Positions 22,344 through 32,932 of a DNA stretch of 64,000 bases are shown here, one piece after another. A model generated the notes under the pieces. The model saw nothing but the letters and a program-made list of their open reading frames with translations. It was not told where the DNA came from and searched no databases. Source of the stretch: Siphonodentalium dalli (Eukaryota; Mollusca; Scaphopoda; Gadilida; Siphonodentaliidae); the NCBI GenBank assembly GCA_032622095.1, contig CP136061.1, positions 116,074,754 to 116,138,753 of the forward strand, in the 5' to 3' direction. How positions within the stretch are numbered: position 1 is the first letter of the stretch; each line of letters starts with the position of its first letter. Made by a program: the position numbers and the translations under genes.

Positions 22344-22949
22344 GTAAGACCATTTCCCCTCTCGCTTTCTTTTTAATGACTATTGAACTGAAATTTAGTG
22401 CAAAATAATATTCAATCATTAATTAATTTCTATGCACCTGCTTTTTGCTATTCAATTGTTGAATTTAATTTAGCCATTTCATTTCAATAACTATTTAACT
22501 GAAATCCAGTGCAAAAATATTCAATCATTAATTAATTTCTATGAACCTGCTTTTTGCTATTTAATTATTTAAGTTGATTTAGCCATGTACATGTACATGT
22601 ACTTCATATGTGACAAATATTTGATATATTCTTCTGACCAATGGGACCATACCTTTATATATGTATAAGTCATATAATACTAATTATTGGTGCACACAAT
22701 ACTCTATTAGTAGGCTGCTAATACTTATCCTTTACAACGTTTTATAACAAATCTTTCACCCATCTATACTCATTCTTCACTGTCACTTGTGTTTGTTTCT
22801 CATTCTCAACTAATCAACTATATATAGCTAAATATAATGATTATTACTATGAGCTAATAAACAAATTCAAATTCTATACCTCGGAGACCATTTTTAAACA
22901 TTACCCTATTCTTCCAGCCATGTAAACAAAATCAATGAACCGACTGCAG
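22344..22949 (+). other. Putative intron with 109-bp tandem duplication
   Basis: Between the two candidate exons. A ~109-bp segment containing ATTCAATCATTAATTAATTT and CCTGCTTTTTGCTAT occurs twice (22378-22590). In unit 4 the homologous intron received the Helitron-like and foldback insertions. No gene is seen in it. Confidence 0.5.
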
Positions 22950-23066
22950 CCATTTGTACAGGCTCCGGTACTCACCAGTATGACAAACTGTTTGAAACCG
23001 ACTCGTATAAGGAGGCGCCCCATTCCTGAATTTTCAAAAAATCCCAATTACAAACTATCAATTTGA
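22950..23066 (+). CDS. Candidate terminal exon of unidentified cellular gene (unit 2)
   Basis: Acceptor CGACTGCAG, then 38 codons and TGA: PFVQAPVLTSMTNCLKPTR, IRRRPIPEFSKNPNYKLSI. Frame choice rests on the paralogues: codon 7 is GTA, ATA, ATA, TTA (Val/Ile/Ile/Leu) and codon 11 is ATG, ATG, ATG, ATA across units 2-5, conservative in this frame but radical in the alternative open frame (Gly/Asp/Tyr/Val). The acceptor lacks a strong pyrimidine tract. Product unknown. Confidence 0.45.
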   Translation, partial: PFVQAPVLTSMTNCLKPTRIRRRPIPEFSKNPNYKLSI

Positions 23067-23418
23067 AGGGGAAAATTATTATCCTTTATAAACCAATATG
23101 CTATAATACTATAACAACACCTGTTAGCCCTAAAAAATATAAGAGATATGTTCAAATTATGTAAGGTTCACCGGTTACGCATTGTGAGTACCGGTACTTA
23201 TTTGTAGATGATAATCATGGATCTTGACAATGAGCGCATAACATCCAAATACGTGTAGATTTGTTTCATTGTAATGATTGATACCTGTTCAGCTTAAGAT
23301 TTTTATAGGTTTTGAAAAATAGAAACTCACTGCGTGCATGTGAATAACATGACATCCAAAAAGTAACGGGTACATGTACACATTGTTCTTTCCCCCAAAG
23401 TCATTGATACCATTGAAT
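23067..23418. other. Intergenic between cellular-gene stop and Mutator-like MITE
   Basis: No gene or clear polyadenylation signal seen. It contains the GGTTCACCGGTTACGC landmark (about 23165) at which unit 1 homology begins. Confidence 0.4.
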
Positions 23419-23933
23419 TAGATCATGCCATGAATCTCTACTCTGGCTAACGCCCGTAGAGATCATATTCCACCAGTACAAAACCTTGGAACTTTTTGAA
23501 GTTTTGACAGGGAACATTATAAAGTCGAAAAAATAATGCGGGGAACATATATCTCTGTTAATACCTGTTGCTTAATAGTTTATTCAACAGTAGGTGAAGG
23601 TCCCAGCTCGAGATTAAAATATTTAAGGGACTTTGTGTGCGATTTTGCTTTACACCGCACACAATCATGGAGTTTCTCCAGGGTAATTAATTCAGTGTAT
23701 TTAGCGATATCGGCTCACTAAAGTCACTAAAAAGCATGAAATTTTTAGCTGGCACTTTGAAGTAAATTATCGAGGAACAAATATAAACAAAGAAGTATAT
23801 TCCCTGCCTTGTTTGTTCAACGTTATAACTTATAAAGTTCCCTGTCAGAACATCAAAAAGTTCCCATGTTTTGTACTAGTGGAATGTGATCTCTACGGGC
23901 GTTAGCCAGAGTAGAGATTCATGGAATGATCCA
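23419..23933 (+). mobile_element. Mutator-like MITE, unit 2 copy
   Basis: 515 bp, TIR TAGATCATGCCATGAATC with right end ATGGAATGATCCA, flanked by CCATTGAAT. Interior orientation is the same as in units 3-5 and opposite to unit 1. Confidence 0.85.
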
Positions 23934-23942
23934 CCATTGAAT

Positions 23943-24500
23943 GTGAAAGTGGTCTAATATGAATATCCCTGAAGCTATCCCCATGTAATAAATATATCAC
24001 AATTTAGATCAAGATAATGTACTGATCGATGCCCAAACTACAATTCCTCTGGATTTATTGTATTGTTCTTATCACAAAAATGATGCCCAACACTGACAAG
24101 TTGCAATAAATGACTATAAACTACCATAATGGTTAACTTTTCAGACAAAATTTATTGAAACGCAAAAATTTTTATCACTGAAAGTTCCAATAAAAAATAT
24201 CGAAATCCCTGAATTTTAGACACATACTGACATAGTAGTTTAGTACCAGTATTCGAAGTTGACCAACATATTAATGTAAGCAACTTGTCAAAAAATATAT
24301 ATTTATTTTTGACGATTGTCTATATCTCCATTTACAGTTTGACGACTGGATAAGACATCTATTGAACAGCACAGTTACAGACACACATACGTAGCATTGT
24401 AGGCCACTGTCAACAGACTTGTAAAAACTGGCTCAGCCGAGAATCAGAATAAAAGTCCACAAAACATTCTCCATCTTGTGAATTAATCAGCATAGTGTCA
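23943..24500. other. 3' flank of HMGA-like copy 2
   Basis: Minus-strand 3' UTR and downstream sequence; AATAAA signal at 24302-24307 (TTTATT on plus), about 195 bp beyond the stop. No other gene. Confidence 0.6.
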
Positions 24501-24743
24501 TTATTTAGCTTTCTTTGCCCCTTTCTTGACTTTAAAGGTGCCCTTCGGTCTTCCCCTTGATCTCTTTGGTCCAGTGTATTCGGGCTTATCAGGCTTCTCT
24601 GTAAATGTTCCCTTTGGTCGACCTCTTCCTCTCTTTTCCTTGGGTTCATCATCACTTCCAGTTTCTTCAACTTCCTGCACCTTTTTCTCTGATTCTGGTA
24701 GCTTTGGTCTACCCCTTTTTCTTGGTGATGTTTCTCCTGGCAT
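24501..24743 (-). CDS. HMGA-like three-AT-hook protein, copy 2 (80 aa)
   Basis: Closest to copy 1; differs by MPGETS at the start and EKPDKPEY instead of EKPEKPEY between hooks 2 and 3. RGRP cores at residues 10-13, 40-43, 63-66; acidic linker after hook 1; basic KKGAKKAK end. A stop (TTAACC on plus, TAA in frame) lies just upstream, so the Met used here is the only start, which sets the start for the other copies. Confidence 0.82.
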   Translation of the reverse strand: MPGETSPRKRGRPKLPESEKKVQEVEETGSDDEPKEKRGRGRPKGTFTEKPDKPEYTGPKRSRGRPKGTFKVKKGAKKAK

Positions 24744-24802
24744 TTTTATTTGCGGTTAAGTTTTGATTATACGTAGAGATCTTTTACTGTGAAGCAAATA
24801 AT

Positions 24803-24866
24803 TTTCCCGCCTAAACGCTCAATCCGACAAAGGGCTTTGAGACAAAGGACTTTTACATTTTTTATA
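24803..24866 (-). promoter_or_regulatory. E2F-like motif and TATA-like box, HMGA-like copy 2
   Basis: TTTCCCGC at 24803-24810 and, further upstream on the gene strand, TATAAAAA (24859-24866 on plus as TTTTTATA). The TATA-like box is about 115 bp upstream of the ATG, consistent with a 5' UTR of roughly 80-90 nt. Inferred from sequence only. Confidence 0.45.
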
Positions 24867-24954
24867 TTTCGGTTTCTATTATCGGCGGGTCTTAAGAGGA
24901 CGATGTGTAATAACATAGTCTAATACATTTGTATCGTCATGGACAAGGCCTATA

Positions 24955-25306
24955 GGTTACAGTGAAGTAATTATTTCCCACAGGGCTCAGTGTTAACATA
25001 TAATGGCCTGCAGCCCTGACTATCCACGAATTGTGATAAATGAGTACATGGTCACCAGGATTGACATCTGCGCAAAGTTTCTGCATGAAAAAAATGATAT
25101 CGTCGAGCATGGAATGTACCTTTAAATTTGGGATTTATAATCGAGAGTCAGAATTGCATGAAAAAAATATTGACATTTTTTACCTCACACCAAACAAATT
25201 TAATCTAGGAACCACGTGCTTTACAATGTGCCAATGTTTTGTTTGGAGTCTGAAATTTCAAGAGGAGTGATTGCATGTATTTTATATGTTTAAATATCGA
25301 AACTAC

Positions 25307-25337
<31 letters not shown>

Positions 25338-25495
25338 GTAGTTGTTACGTCCTAGTGACCAAGGCTGGTTTTTACAGGACGGGATCGAGTAGATCCATAT
25401 TAACCATATTAGCCCCGATTTTTTTTAATTCTCTCCTGCATCTTGGTCCAAAATCCGTTGGAGGGCGCTACCGATCGAATTACTTCACTGTAACC
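24955..25495. mobile_element. GGTTACA-type MITE, private to unit 2
   Basis: 541 bp, TIRs GGTTACAGTGAAGTAATTA / TAATTACTTCACTGTAACC (outer part near perfect), flanked by TATA (24951-24954, 25496-25499). Other units have the empty site GGCCTATAATATT. The outer GGTTACA and ~19-bp ends resemble the arrayed 453-bp MITE (GGTTACACTGGTGTAAA), suggesting related families. It contains a (TA)n run at about 25309-25332. No transposase. Confidence 0.85.
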
Positions 25496-25499
25496 TATA

Positions 25500-26058
25500 A
25501 TATTATATTATGCATGTATATAATTTATTTATTAATTACGTTTGCTTTCCTCGATAGCATGGTTTTAAGTCTTTATATTAAATTAGTAATTTTAAAAGGA
25601 AGATATAATTATAATATTCATGCAGGGTGGAAGAGCCATGCACATGTAGGTGCGAAATTATTTGTCTATAAATGAAGTATATGCATCCGAAGTACATGTA
25701 TGTATAAGATGTATCATTCGCCGATAAATACGTGGAATGGTTTATTGCTCGACATGAGTTAACATGTTACATGCAAAACATATATACATTATTACGTGCC
25801 GACATCGATGCGATTGTTCCGATAAATTTGTGTTAAGTTTTCCGAGCTATGGTAAACATACACTCAGTCATATTGACATACAATTTATGTGGGTAATAAT
25901 GTAGTTAACCAGCCTTGTGAATTAGACTAGGACATAGGCAATAAAAGCAGTCGCAAAATCAATTTTCCAAGGCAATACTATTTCCCAGGTAAAAAGGTTA
26001 ATCGGGTTACTATAATTTATGTGTGTCAATCAGAAATACAACATCTTCAGGAAAAAAA
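25500..26058. other. AT-rich spacer, unit 2
   Basis: Conserved between units; no gene recognised. Confidence 0.4.
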
Positions 26059-26292
26059 ATGACTTCCTTTCACTATTTTGTACATATATTGTCATACAAT
26101 ATCATCCATGACACTGGGGCATTAACTATAAGATGGTTGGTCCAGGTTGGGGAATTGCACATATATGTTGAGAAGACTAATGGTCTTGAAACAATGTTCC
26201 CCAATATAAGTAAGAATTTAGATGATAGCAGTAGTACATGTAATTCCAGTGAATTAAATACAGTATTGTCAACAATTTCACACCTGGATTGA
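26059..26292 (+). CDS. Uncharacterised 77-codon ORF, unit 2
   Basis: Starts MTSFHYFVHILSYNIIHD and ends NTVLSTISHLD-stop. Open and the same length in units 2, 3 and 4 with few substitutions; unit 5 has a nonsense codon and unit 1 lacks it. No domain, signal peptide or transmembrane segment is convincing. A CTTCAG-like acceptor precedes it, so it could be an exon. With only a few percent divergence an open frame of this length may be chance. Confidence 0.25.
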   Translation: MTSFHYFVHILSYNIIHDTGALTIRWLVQVGELHIYVEKTNGLETMFPNISKNLDDSSSTCNSSELNTVLSTISHLD

Positions 26293-26722
26293 ATAATTAT
26301 TATTGATTTGAAATGGCATTAGTGTTATAAAAAGCAATATTTTTGCAAAATTTCCTGGGTAAAATAATTTTTTTGCCTTGGCCAATTTCTTCTACCTATG
26401 AAAAAATATTGCCTAGGCATCTTTTCCTCAATTCCTAGGGCTGGTTAACTTAGACTGAATAGTATATTGAAGTACTGGGCGACAGGAGCATAACGCCAGT
26501 TTGTTCACTCAGCTTATAAAATTAGTTATAATACACGTTATGTCTTAGTGGGTGTAATAAGTGTTGCCAGGAAAGATATCCACACAGTTTATGGACAGAC
26601 TGCCAAGTCCGTGCAAACAATTTTAAAATTCAGAACCCGGTCGTATGCATGTTACATAATTATACTCTAGTATATAGATCATAGGGTTTCATATTGTTAG
26701 CGCGCTAACCGCAGTATGTCAT
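26293..26722. other. Spacer before T1 MITE, unit 2
   Basis: No gene. Includes TTGTTAGCGCGCTAACCGC, a short palindrome (TTAGCGCGCTAA) just left of the MITE, kept in units 2-4 and altered in unit 5 (TTAGCTTGCTAA). Confidence 0.4.
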
Positions 26723-26726
26723 TTAA

Positions 26727-27060
26727 AGGTAATCAATCCGATCAGACGGTCCCCATATCATCAAGATACAAAAACAAAACAAACAACAACTACAGCAGCA
26801 CCGTATTATCACTTGAGTATCACGATCTTTGGTCGTATTACCATTTGATTATAGAGTTTTCCATCTTCATCCGCAGTTTTGTCCGAGACCGTCCGTTTGA
26901 CGTTTTTCTGGGCCACAATTAATTGCACATCTCGAGAAATATCGATATCTGATCACCCTAAGCTTTGATGGGTGGGTTCCTCGACTCGAATCAAATATTG
27001 TTTTTACCCCCGAAGCCAAAGAAATAGTAATTTAGGAGCGTTAATTCGGATATTGCATCT
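26727..27060. mobile_element. TTAA-type MITE T1, unit 2
   Basis: 334 bp between TTAA duplications (26723-26726, 27061-27064). Ends AGGTAATCAATCCGAT and, inward from the right, AGATGCAATATCCGAAT. TTAA duplication is used by piggyBac and Kolobok-type elements; superfamily unresolved. The interior is ~80% similar, on the opposite strand, to the T2 MITE at 55639. A minus-strand ORF is only its shadow. Confidence 0.8.
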
Positions 27061-27064
27061 TTAA

Positions 27065-27619
27065 TATACAACTTATATATGCCAGTGTATATATGATATA
27101 TATTATTTATTGACAATTTACAAACACTATAGCAGCAGATGCCATACATCAAATACAAACAAGATAATTACATGAAATTAGAAACTTCTTAGTCAAGTAA
27201 TCGTTTTAAGCTCTCTCTTCAAAGAATTTCCTGAAACATGTATATATGTTACCTGTTTCGCGACGTTTTGGTCGACCATCTGCACATTTAATTGCAATGA
27301 TTATGCAAGAGCTATCATTTTTATTGAGATAATTTGAATTGTGCATCTTCACCCGATCAGGCCGATCAGCACATCAGATGTTATATAAACATGCTTAATA
27401 TTTCAACATCTGGAAGTAAGCAGGTTACATATATATACAAATATACATCTATATGACTTCGGTCATAAGTTAACTCGGACATGTCACTCACCTCGAGTAA
27501 TTAGCTTTCAATTGTTTGACGACACAATGTCCGGCCATATGCATGTTACATGCAACTATATTCATATACATGCATTCGTAAAAGATACAGCCATTAACAG
27601 TGCGTTACCGCGCGCTGCG
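27065..27619. other. AT-rich spacer, unit 2
   Basis: Counterpart of 5338-5889; no gene recognised. Confidence 0.4.
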
Positions 27620-27889
27620 TCGTTGTACTTGAATATAATAGTGACATTTTTATAGCGATTAGCCAATTACTATATGAAAGGTTTACAAAATTGTCTTAAT
27701 TAATTCGAAGAATATTGCCTGAAATGGAGATTATGTATCAATCCAAATAAATCTAGAATAATAAAAATAACAAAAGGTGGCACTACATGCACTGACTATT
27801 TTTTCATAAATAATACAAAGATAGATTGTGCATCGGATTATACTTATTTAGGGATTACAATTTCAACTAAAGGTGATCTTAAACAAGAC
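27620..27889 (+). pseudogene. LINE reverse transcriptase fragment, unit 2
   Basis: Best-preserved copy downstream of the lost catalytic box: GLQNCLNLFEEYCLKW-type start, NPNKSRIIKITKGG, then YLGITISTKGDLKQD with no stop. In-frame TAG upstream. It ends at AAACAAGAC, immediately followed by the E2 5' palindrome. Confidence 0.8.
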
Positions 27890-29817
27890 AGTCAATGACT
27901 GTGGGGTCGCCCACCAGACTGCAAAGACTGATAAGATTGGGACTCTGGAGACCACAAACAGTCATCACTTTTCATAATCACTTTAAAAGAAGTAGATCTA
28001 AACAGGATATGTGGCTAGAGAGGCTTCATATATGTAGATCGGTGAATTATCCACCTTGAAATTACCAACTGTACACTACTGATCACCCCCCCCCCCCCCT
28101 CCTCCAGCTCAAACGAGTCCCCTCCCGACCGGGCTCCAGACTCCCAAGTCTTAGGTTGGAATTTCACAACCGACATCTCAAACTTTCTCAATCGTTGGAA
28201 ATTTCCAATCTCACAAGCACCTTTTTATAAATCATTTAGAACTGTTTGAAGCCCAATTATCCATTGACCCAAAACATCATACATGTATGTCAGATTAATC
28301 AGTCAGGTAGTTCCAAGGTGGATGTTTTAATGAATTTGGTATTTCAATGTTTTTATTAGACACAAATGTGTTAACTCCCCATAGCCCCGTCATTTCTTAA
28401 CAGGTTGACCTCATGTTAACAAATCTGAATCTCAGTTACTAAAGGATCCTCCATACTATATGTAAGGTAAATAGACAACCTCTCTTGAGAAGACATTTTA
28501 AGTATTACTATAGAGGCATAGTTATATCCCTGGTCCCACCCTATTTAACCTGGTGACCCCATCTGAATAAATTTGAATCCCAGACACCAAAGAACCCTTC
28601 ATACTAAATATCAGTAAAATAGACCTGATGGTCCTTGCGAAGGAAGCACATTAAGAGGGAAACTGTCCTTCGCTTGGCCCCTATTTGACCAGGTGACCCC
28701 ATTAAAAAAAATCTGAATTGCAGTCAAACAAGAACATTCCATGCTAAATAAGCCAACTAGTTCTTGGCTCTTGCAAACATATTTTAAGAATTACTATGTG
28801 GTGAAATAGTTATGTCTCTGGCTCTGCCCTTATTCGACTTTGTGATCCCATTTTCACAAATCTATCACCCAAGGTAATTTCATACCAAATATAAGCAAAA
28901 TAGGCCATTTGATTCTTGCATAGAAGAAATATCATGAATTACTATGGAGAGAAAGAGTAATGTAGCTGGCCTTGCACCTACTTGACCTGGTGACCCTGAT
29001 TGAACAAATCTGAATCACTCATCACCAAAGGAGCCTCAATATTAAATATGAGCTAAATAGAGCTGGTGGTTCTATCAAAGAAAAACTTTCAAGTTTGCCA
29101 AATATGTTCTAGTGAAGTGGTGGATGTCGGAGTGTTAAATGTCCTGTTGAAAGATTTGAACAATACATATGATAGATTGTTGTTATTGGGAATTAATGAC
29201 CTCCAGCAGATCTCCAGGGAATGTTTATAAAAATGTCAGATTTCACTTGACATGTGTAGGCATACCCAGCATACAGTTAGAGCCAAAGTAAAAGCTTCTT
29301 ATGAATGATTCTGTCAAGAATTTGAGTAAATATTATTTTTTGGACCAGGGTGGCAGAAGCAGTGAACTTGAGTAAAGGGCCAGGGAGCACAGTATATATT
29401 ATATATATAATTGAGTTAAATAAAAAATAATAATTATTTTTTTTTAATATTTTTTGGAGTTATGTCCCTGGCCCCGCCCACATTTGACCCAGTGACCTCA
29501 TTTGAACCCCTGTCACCCAAGGATCCTTCATTCCAAATATGAACCCATTTGGCCTGATGGTATTTGGGAAGATGTTTAAAAGAATTACTATGGAGGGACA
29601 GAGTTATGGCCCTGGCTTTGCAACTATTTGACAGAGACCTCATTTGAACAAATCTGAATACGAGTCACGTAGGGAACATCCACACCAAATATGAACCCAT
29701 TCGGCCTTATGGTTCCAGAGGAGAAGATGTTCAAAGAATTGTTGATGGATGGACGGACGGACGGATGAGGAGTGATGACTATAGCTCCACCGGAGACTTC
29801 GTCTCAGGTGAGCTAAA
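27890..29817 (+). mobile_element. E2 rolling-circle-like element, complete (unit 2)
   Basis: Inserted inside the LINE ORF: KGDLKQD on the left, (N/K)EVLNLKN on the right. 5' palindrome CAGTCAATGACTG (27889-27901) and TCGCCCACCAGAC, whose homologues read GCTCACCAGAC; ~400 bp unique region; diverged ~145-160-bp monomers; tail TTGTTGATGGATGGACGG; terminal hairpin AGCTCCACCGGAGAC-TTC-GTCTCAGGTGAGCT (29783-29814). No target duplication visible. The layout parallels S1. Confidence 0.75.
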
Positions 29818-30366
29818 AAGAGGTATTAAACCTTAAAAATATGGCCAGTCGAGCACTTTTTAGTTTAAAACAATGTATTTTCAAGGATGAATTACCATTA
29901 TCTCTATCATTGGATCTTTTTGACAAAACAATAGTTCCTATTCTAACCTATGGATGTGAGGTGTTGTGAGGTTATCTAAATAACTTACCTGATCGCCTAA
30001 GCCCATCAACGCTCACTAATCACTTTGACAAAGACCCATTTGAAAAATTGGCCTTAAGTTTTTATAAACAAATGCTATGAGTTAATTCTAAGGCTACTAA
30101 TTTGGCGACTCGTGGTGAACTGGGAAGATTTCCACTGGGCTTTAAAGTAACCCAGCAAGTTATACGTAATTTTTTTCGAATTATCAAACTTAACGACAGT
30201 TCGCTGCTACATGATGCTTATTTATGTAATCTGAATACATATTCTAAGGGTCAAGTAACATGGCTTAACTCCAATCAAACAATTCTTGACACTTCTACAT
30301 ATAAAGATGTATGGGATAACAAATACGTAAAATATCCCAAGAAGGTTGAAAAGAGTATAATGAGTG
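29818..30366 (+). pseudogene. LINE fragment joining both halves, unit 2
   Basis: Shows the native LINE order without the Harbinger-like insertion: ASRALFSLKQCIFKDELPL runs straight into LFDKTIVPILTYGCEV. Then TGG GGA has become TTG TGA (29967-29969), and a second stop lies at 30078-30080 (GGA to TGA). GELGRFPLGFKVTQQVIRN is intact. It ends at SIMS where E2 5' sequence (GTCAGAACTTTTC) follows. Confidence 0.85.
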
Positions 30367-32040
30367 GTGTCAGAACTTTTCATAATCACTTTAAAAGAAG
30401 TAGATCTAAACAGGATATGTGGCTAGATAGGCTTCATGTACAGTATGTAGATCGGTGAATATATACCTTTAAATTACCAAATGTACACTACTGATCACCC
30501 CCTCCTCCAGTTCAACAAGTCTCCTCCCGACTGGGCTCCAGACTCCCAGTCTTAGGTTGGAATTTCACAACCGACATCTCAAACTTTCTCAATTGTTGGA
30601 AATTTCCAATCTCACAAGCGCCTTTTTATAAAACCATTTAGACATGTTTGAAGCCCAATTATCCATGGACCCAAAACACCATACATGTATGTTAGATTAA
30701 TCAGTCAGCTAGTTCCAAGGTAGATGTTTTAATGAATTTTGTATTTTAATGATTTTATTAGACACAAAAGTGTTAACTCCCCATAGCCCCGTCATTTCTT
30801 AACAGGTTGACCTCATGTTAACAAATCTGAATCTCAGTCACTAAAGGATCCTCCATACTATATGTAAGCTAAATAGTCCAACCTATCTTGAGAATACATT
30901 TGAAGTATTACTATAGAGACATAGCTATGTCCCTGGTCCACCCTATTTAACCTGGTGACCCCCATCTGAATAAATTTGAATCGCAGACATCAATGAACCC
31001 TTCATACTAAATATCAGTAAAATAGACCTGATTGTCCTTGTGAAGGAAGCATATTAAAAGGAAAACTGTCCTTCGCTCGCTTGGCCCCTATTTGACCAGG
31101 TGACCCCATTTAAAACATGACAACCATACCAGTCATAAGTTCACAAAATTCCTGTTGCACATCCCTCTTAGAATTAAATTTTACAACTTTACAAGTACTT
31201 CAAGCTTTCGAACTTGGAAATTTCCAACCTGACATGCCCCCATAAAGTTAAAATTTGTGGCCATTTCGGTCCTACAGTTTAATCCAAAGTAGGAAAATAT
31301 GGACTGTTACTGGTTGAAAAATCAAATGTAACGCTATCAGGCATGAAATTTGTAACTGTTCAAAAATTTTGATCAAAGTAGGGGGGTCAAAACCCCACCC
31401 CTCTACACTTCCGCCCCATTGCCCCCCACACAGGCAGCTTAGAAATCAAGAGGAATTATTACATTATTATACCAGTATCAAAAAGCACAGGTAGGGTGGC
31501 TGGTTGATAATTAAATCTCTTATCTCCACCCCTATTCGAACAAACGTGAATCCCCATCTATGAGATCCATTCATTTGGTAATTTCAGATGGTAGATTTTA
31601 ATAGTTGAACTGAACTGATTTTCCTCAAATTTCCTAAAATGACCCCTAATCTGAACAAATCTAAACCCCAGTCACCGAAGGACCCTCCACACCAAACATA
31701 AGCTAAATAGGCCCGACGAAGAAATTGTTTTAAGAATTACTATGGAAGGAAAGAGTTATGGCCCTGACTTCTCACCTATTGGACCTGATGAACTCATTTG
31801 AACAAATCTGAATGTACGTCACCTAGGGGACATCCACACCAAAATATATAAACCCATTTGGTCTTTAATATGTATCTGGAGAAGAAAACAATTGATGGAC
31901 GGATAGACATAATGACAGATGGATGGGAGAACAGTTTGACATAGAGACAGACAAATTCAATTCAATATACCCCCCCCCCCCCAAGTTTTCTTTGCTAAAT
32001 CAGGGTATGAGTTCAACTGGTTAAGTTACTGGTGGTTAAG
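30367..32040 (+). mobile_element. Second E2-type element, 5'-truncated, unit 2
   Basis: Begins inside the E2 unique region (CAGAACTTTTCATAATCAC) and continues through monomers to about 31115. From 31116 to about 31420 is a non-monomer block (TTCACAAAATTCCTGTTGC, GGCCATTTCGGTCCTACAG), then more monomers. The variant tail ATTGATGGACGGATAGAC lacks the hairpin, with a C-run near 31969-31982. No gene supported. Confidence 0.55.
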
Positions 32041-32512
32041 AAAATAATATTCGAACAGCCAGACCTGAACATAGTGTCTGACATTTGCAGAATGAGGTCC
32101 CCAAAGGGTGAATTTAATGACGCAATCCTGCAATGCGGGCTAGCATCACCAAATTCACCCTCTGGAGACCTCATTCTGTTTAGGCCTCAACTGATATGGG
32201 AGACATAGCATCAGATCGAAGTTCTCCAGTTAAAGTTGGTGATGTGCACCCATTGGGCACCTCAATTTTGCATTTTATCTTCTACAGATAAGGGGATATA
32301 GAAACTAAACAGAAGGGAAAAACTAAGTAAAAATGTCAATTGAAGACCCTATATACTTCCCAGAAGATGAGGCCTAAGCAGAATGAGGACCATGGCTAGT
32401 GTATTTGGTGATGCTAGCCTGCTGTGCAGGTTAGCATAACTAAATTCACCCTTTGTGGACCTCTTTCTGCAAATGTCAGACACACTAAATTCAGGTTTGA
32501 GAACAATAATTT
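32041..32512. mobile_element. Foldback MITE F2, unit 2
   Basis: Long inverted arms: TGTCTGACATTTGCAGAATG at left against GCAAATGTCAGACACAC at right, about 130-150 bp each. Each arm is itself palindromic (GAATGAGGTCCCC...GGAGACCTCATTC), so four related segments alternate in orientation. Short ORFs on both strands encode the same peptide motif (GEFNDAI / GEFGDAS) because of this symmetry and are not genes. Exact ends and target duplication not resolved. Confidence 0.6.
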
Positions 32513-32580
32513 GTTTTGATTTTAATGACACACTGGCAGGAGTGCTAACTGTTGCATTTGTTCACACTTGTCAGCCTGAT

Positions 32581-32612
32581 AATATAAATACACCGTCATC
32601 AATTGAGATGTT
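32581..32612 (-). other. 32-bp micro-inversion, unit 2
   Basis: AATATAAATACACCGTCATC... here is the reverse complement of AACATCTCAATTGATGACTG... at 41819-41850 and 53996-54027, with identical flanks (TCAGCCTG and AACTCTC). The segment ends are short inverted repeats (AAYAT/ATRTT). Confidence 0.9.
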
Positions 32613-32630
32613 AACTCTCTCTGTCTGTAG

Positions 32631-32655
32631 CTAATACAATTGACTGAATCTGCTG
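32631..32655 (+). CDS. Candidate 25-nt microexon (beta gene copy)
   Basis: Strong acceptor (CTCTCTCTGTCTGTAG), then CTAATACAATTGACTG... encoding LIQLTESA plus one base, donor GTGGGA. Spliced to 33715 it reads LIQLTESAGAADMIHSSN, in phase. A better-looking donor (GTGAGT, 14 nt further) would break the frame. Copies at 41875 and 54056. Confidence 0.35.
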
Positions 32656-32932
32656 GTGGGAGAGATCCTGTGAGTTAGGTGATGAGATGGGGGTGGGACG
32701 CTGTTGGTTTGGGACAGGGTAGTGGTCTGGGTCATGTGTGGGGGGGGGGGGGGGGTGATGGAAAGGGAAAATTTCCATGATTTCATTAAAGATTTTCATA
32801 ACTCTGCGGATGTTACAACGGTGTTAGTTTTTCTAATTTTTAAAAATGTTTTAAAAAAAAACTAATATATATTTTTTGTATGTTAAATTGATCAAGGAGT
32901 TCGATCTGAATGTTTTATTTTTTTATCATTTT
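32656..32932. other. G-tract block between units 2 and 3
   Basis: Contains GGTTTGGGACAGGGTAGTGG, a G-run (about 32739-32754), and CTAATTTTTAAAAATG. The same block ends every copy of the 2-kb repeat in unit 1. No gene. Confidence 0.5.

Larger units (their letters stand above)
20851..32850. repeat. Segmental duplication unit 2
   Basis: Runs from the AAACTAATATATG junction to the same junction at about 32850. It contains all unit modules: LINE zinc knuckle, cellular exons, Mutator-like MITE, HMGA-like gene, 77-codon ORF, T1 MITE, LINE RT fragment, a complete E2, a long LINE fragment, foldback MITE F2 and a microexon. Confidence 0.85.

Noticed and set aside
22918-23028. Alternative terminal exon using acceptor ATTCTTCCAG, reading NEPTAAICTGSGTHQYDKLF
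   Set aside because: Its phase does not follow the 101-bp exon, and paralogue substitutions are radical in this frame (Gly/Asp/Tyr/Val) but conservative in the other.
32041-32512. Peptides such as GEFNDAILQCGLASPNSPSG on both strands as genes
   Set aside because: They arise from the internal symmetry of the foldback MITE.
32656-32675. GTGAGT as the microexon donor (39-nt exon)
   Set aside because: It is a better consensus donor, but it leaves phase 0 and gives an early stop when joined to the 101-bp exon; kept only as an alternative.
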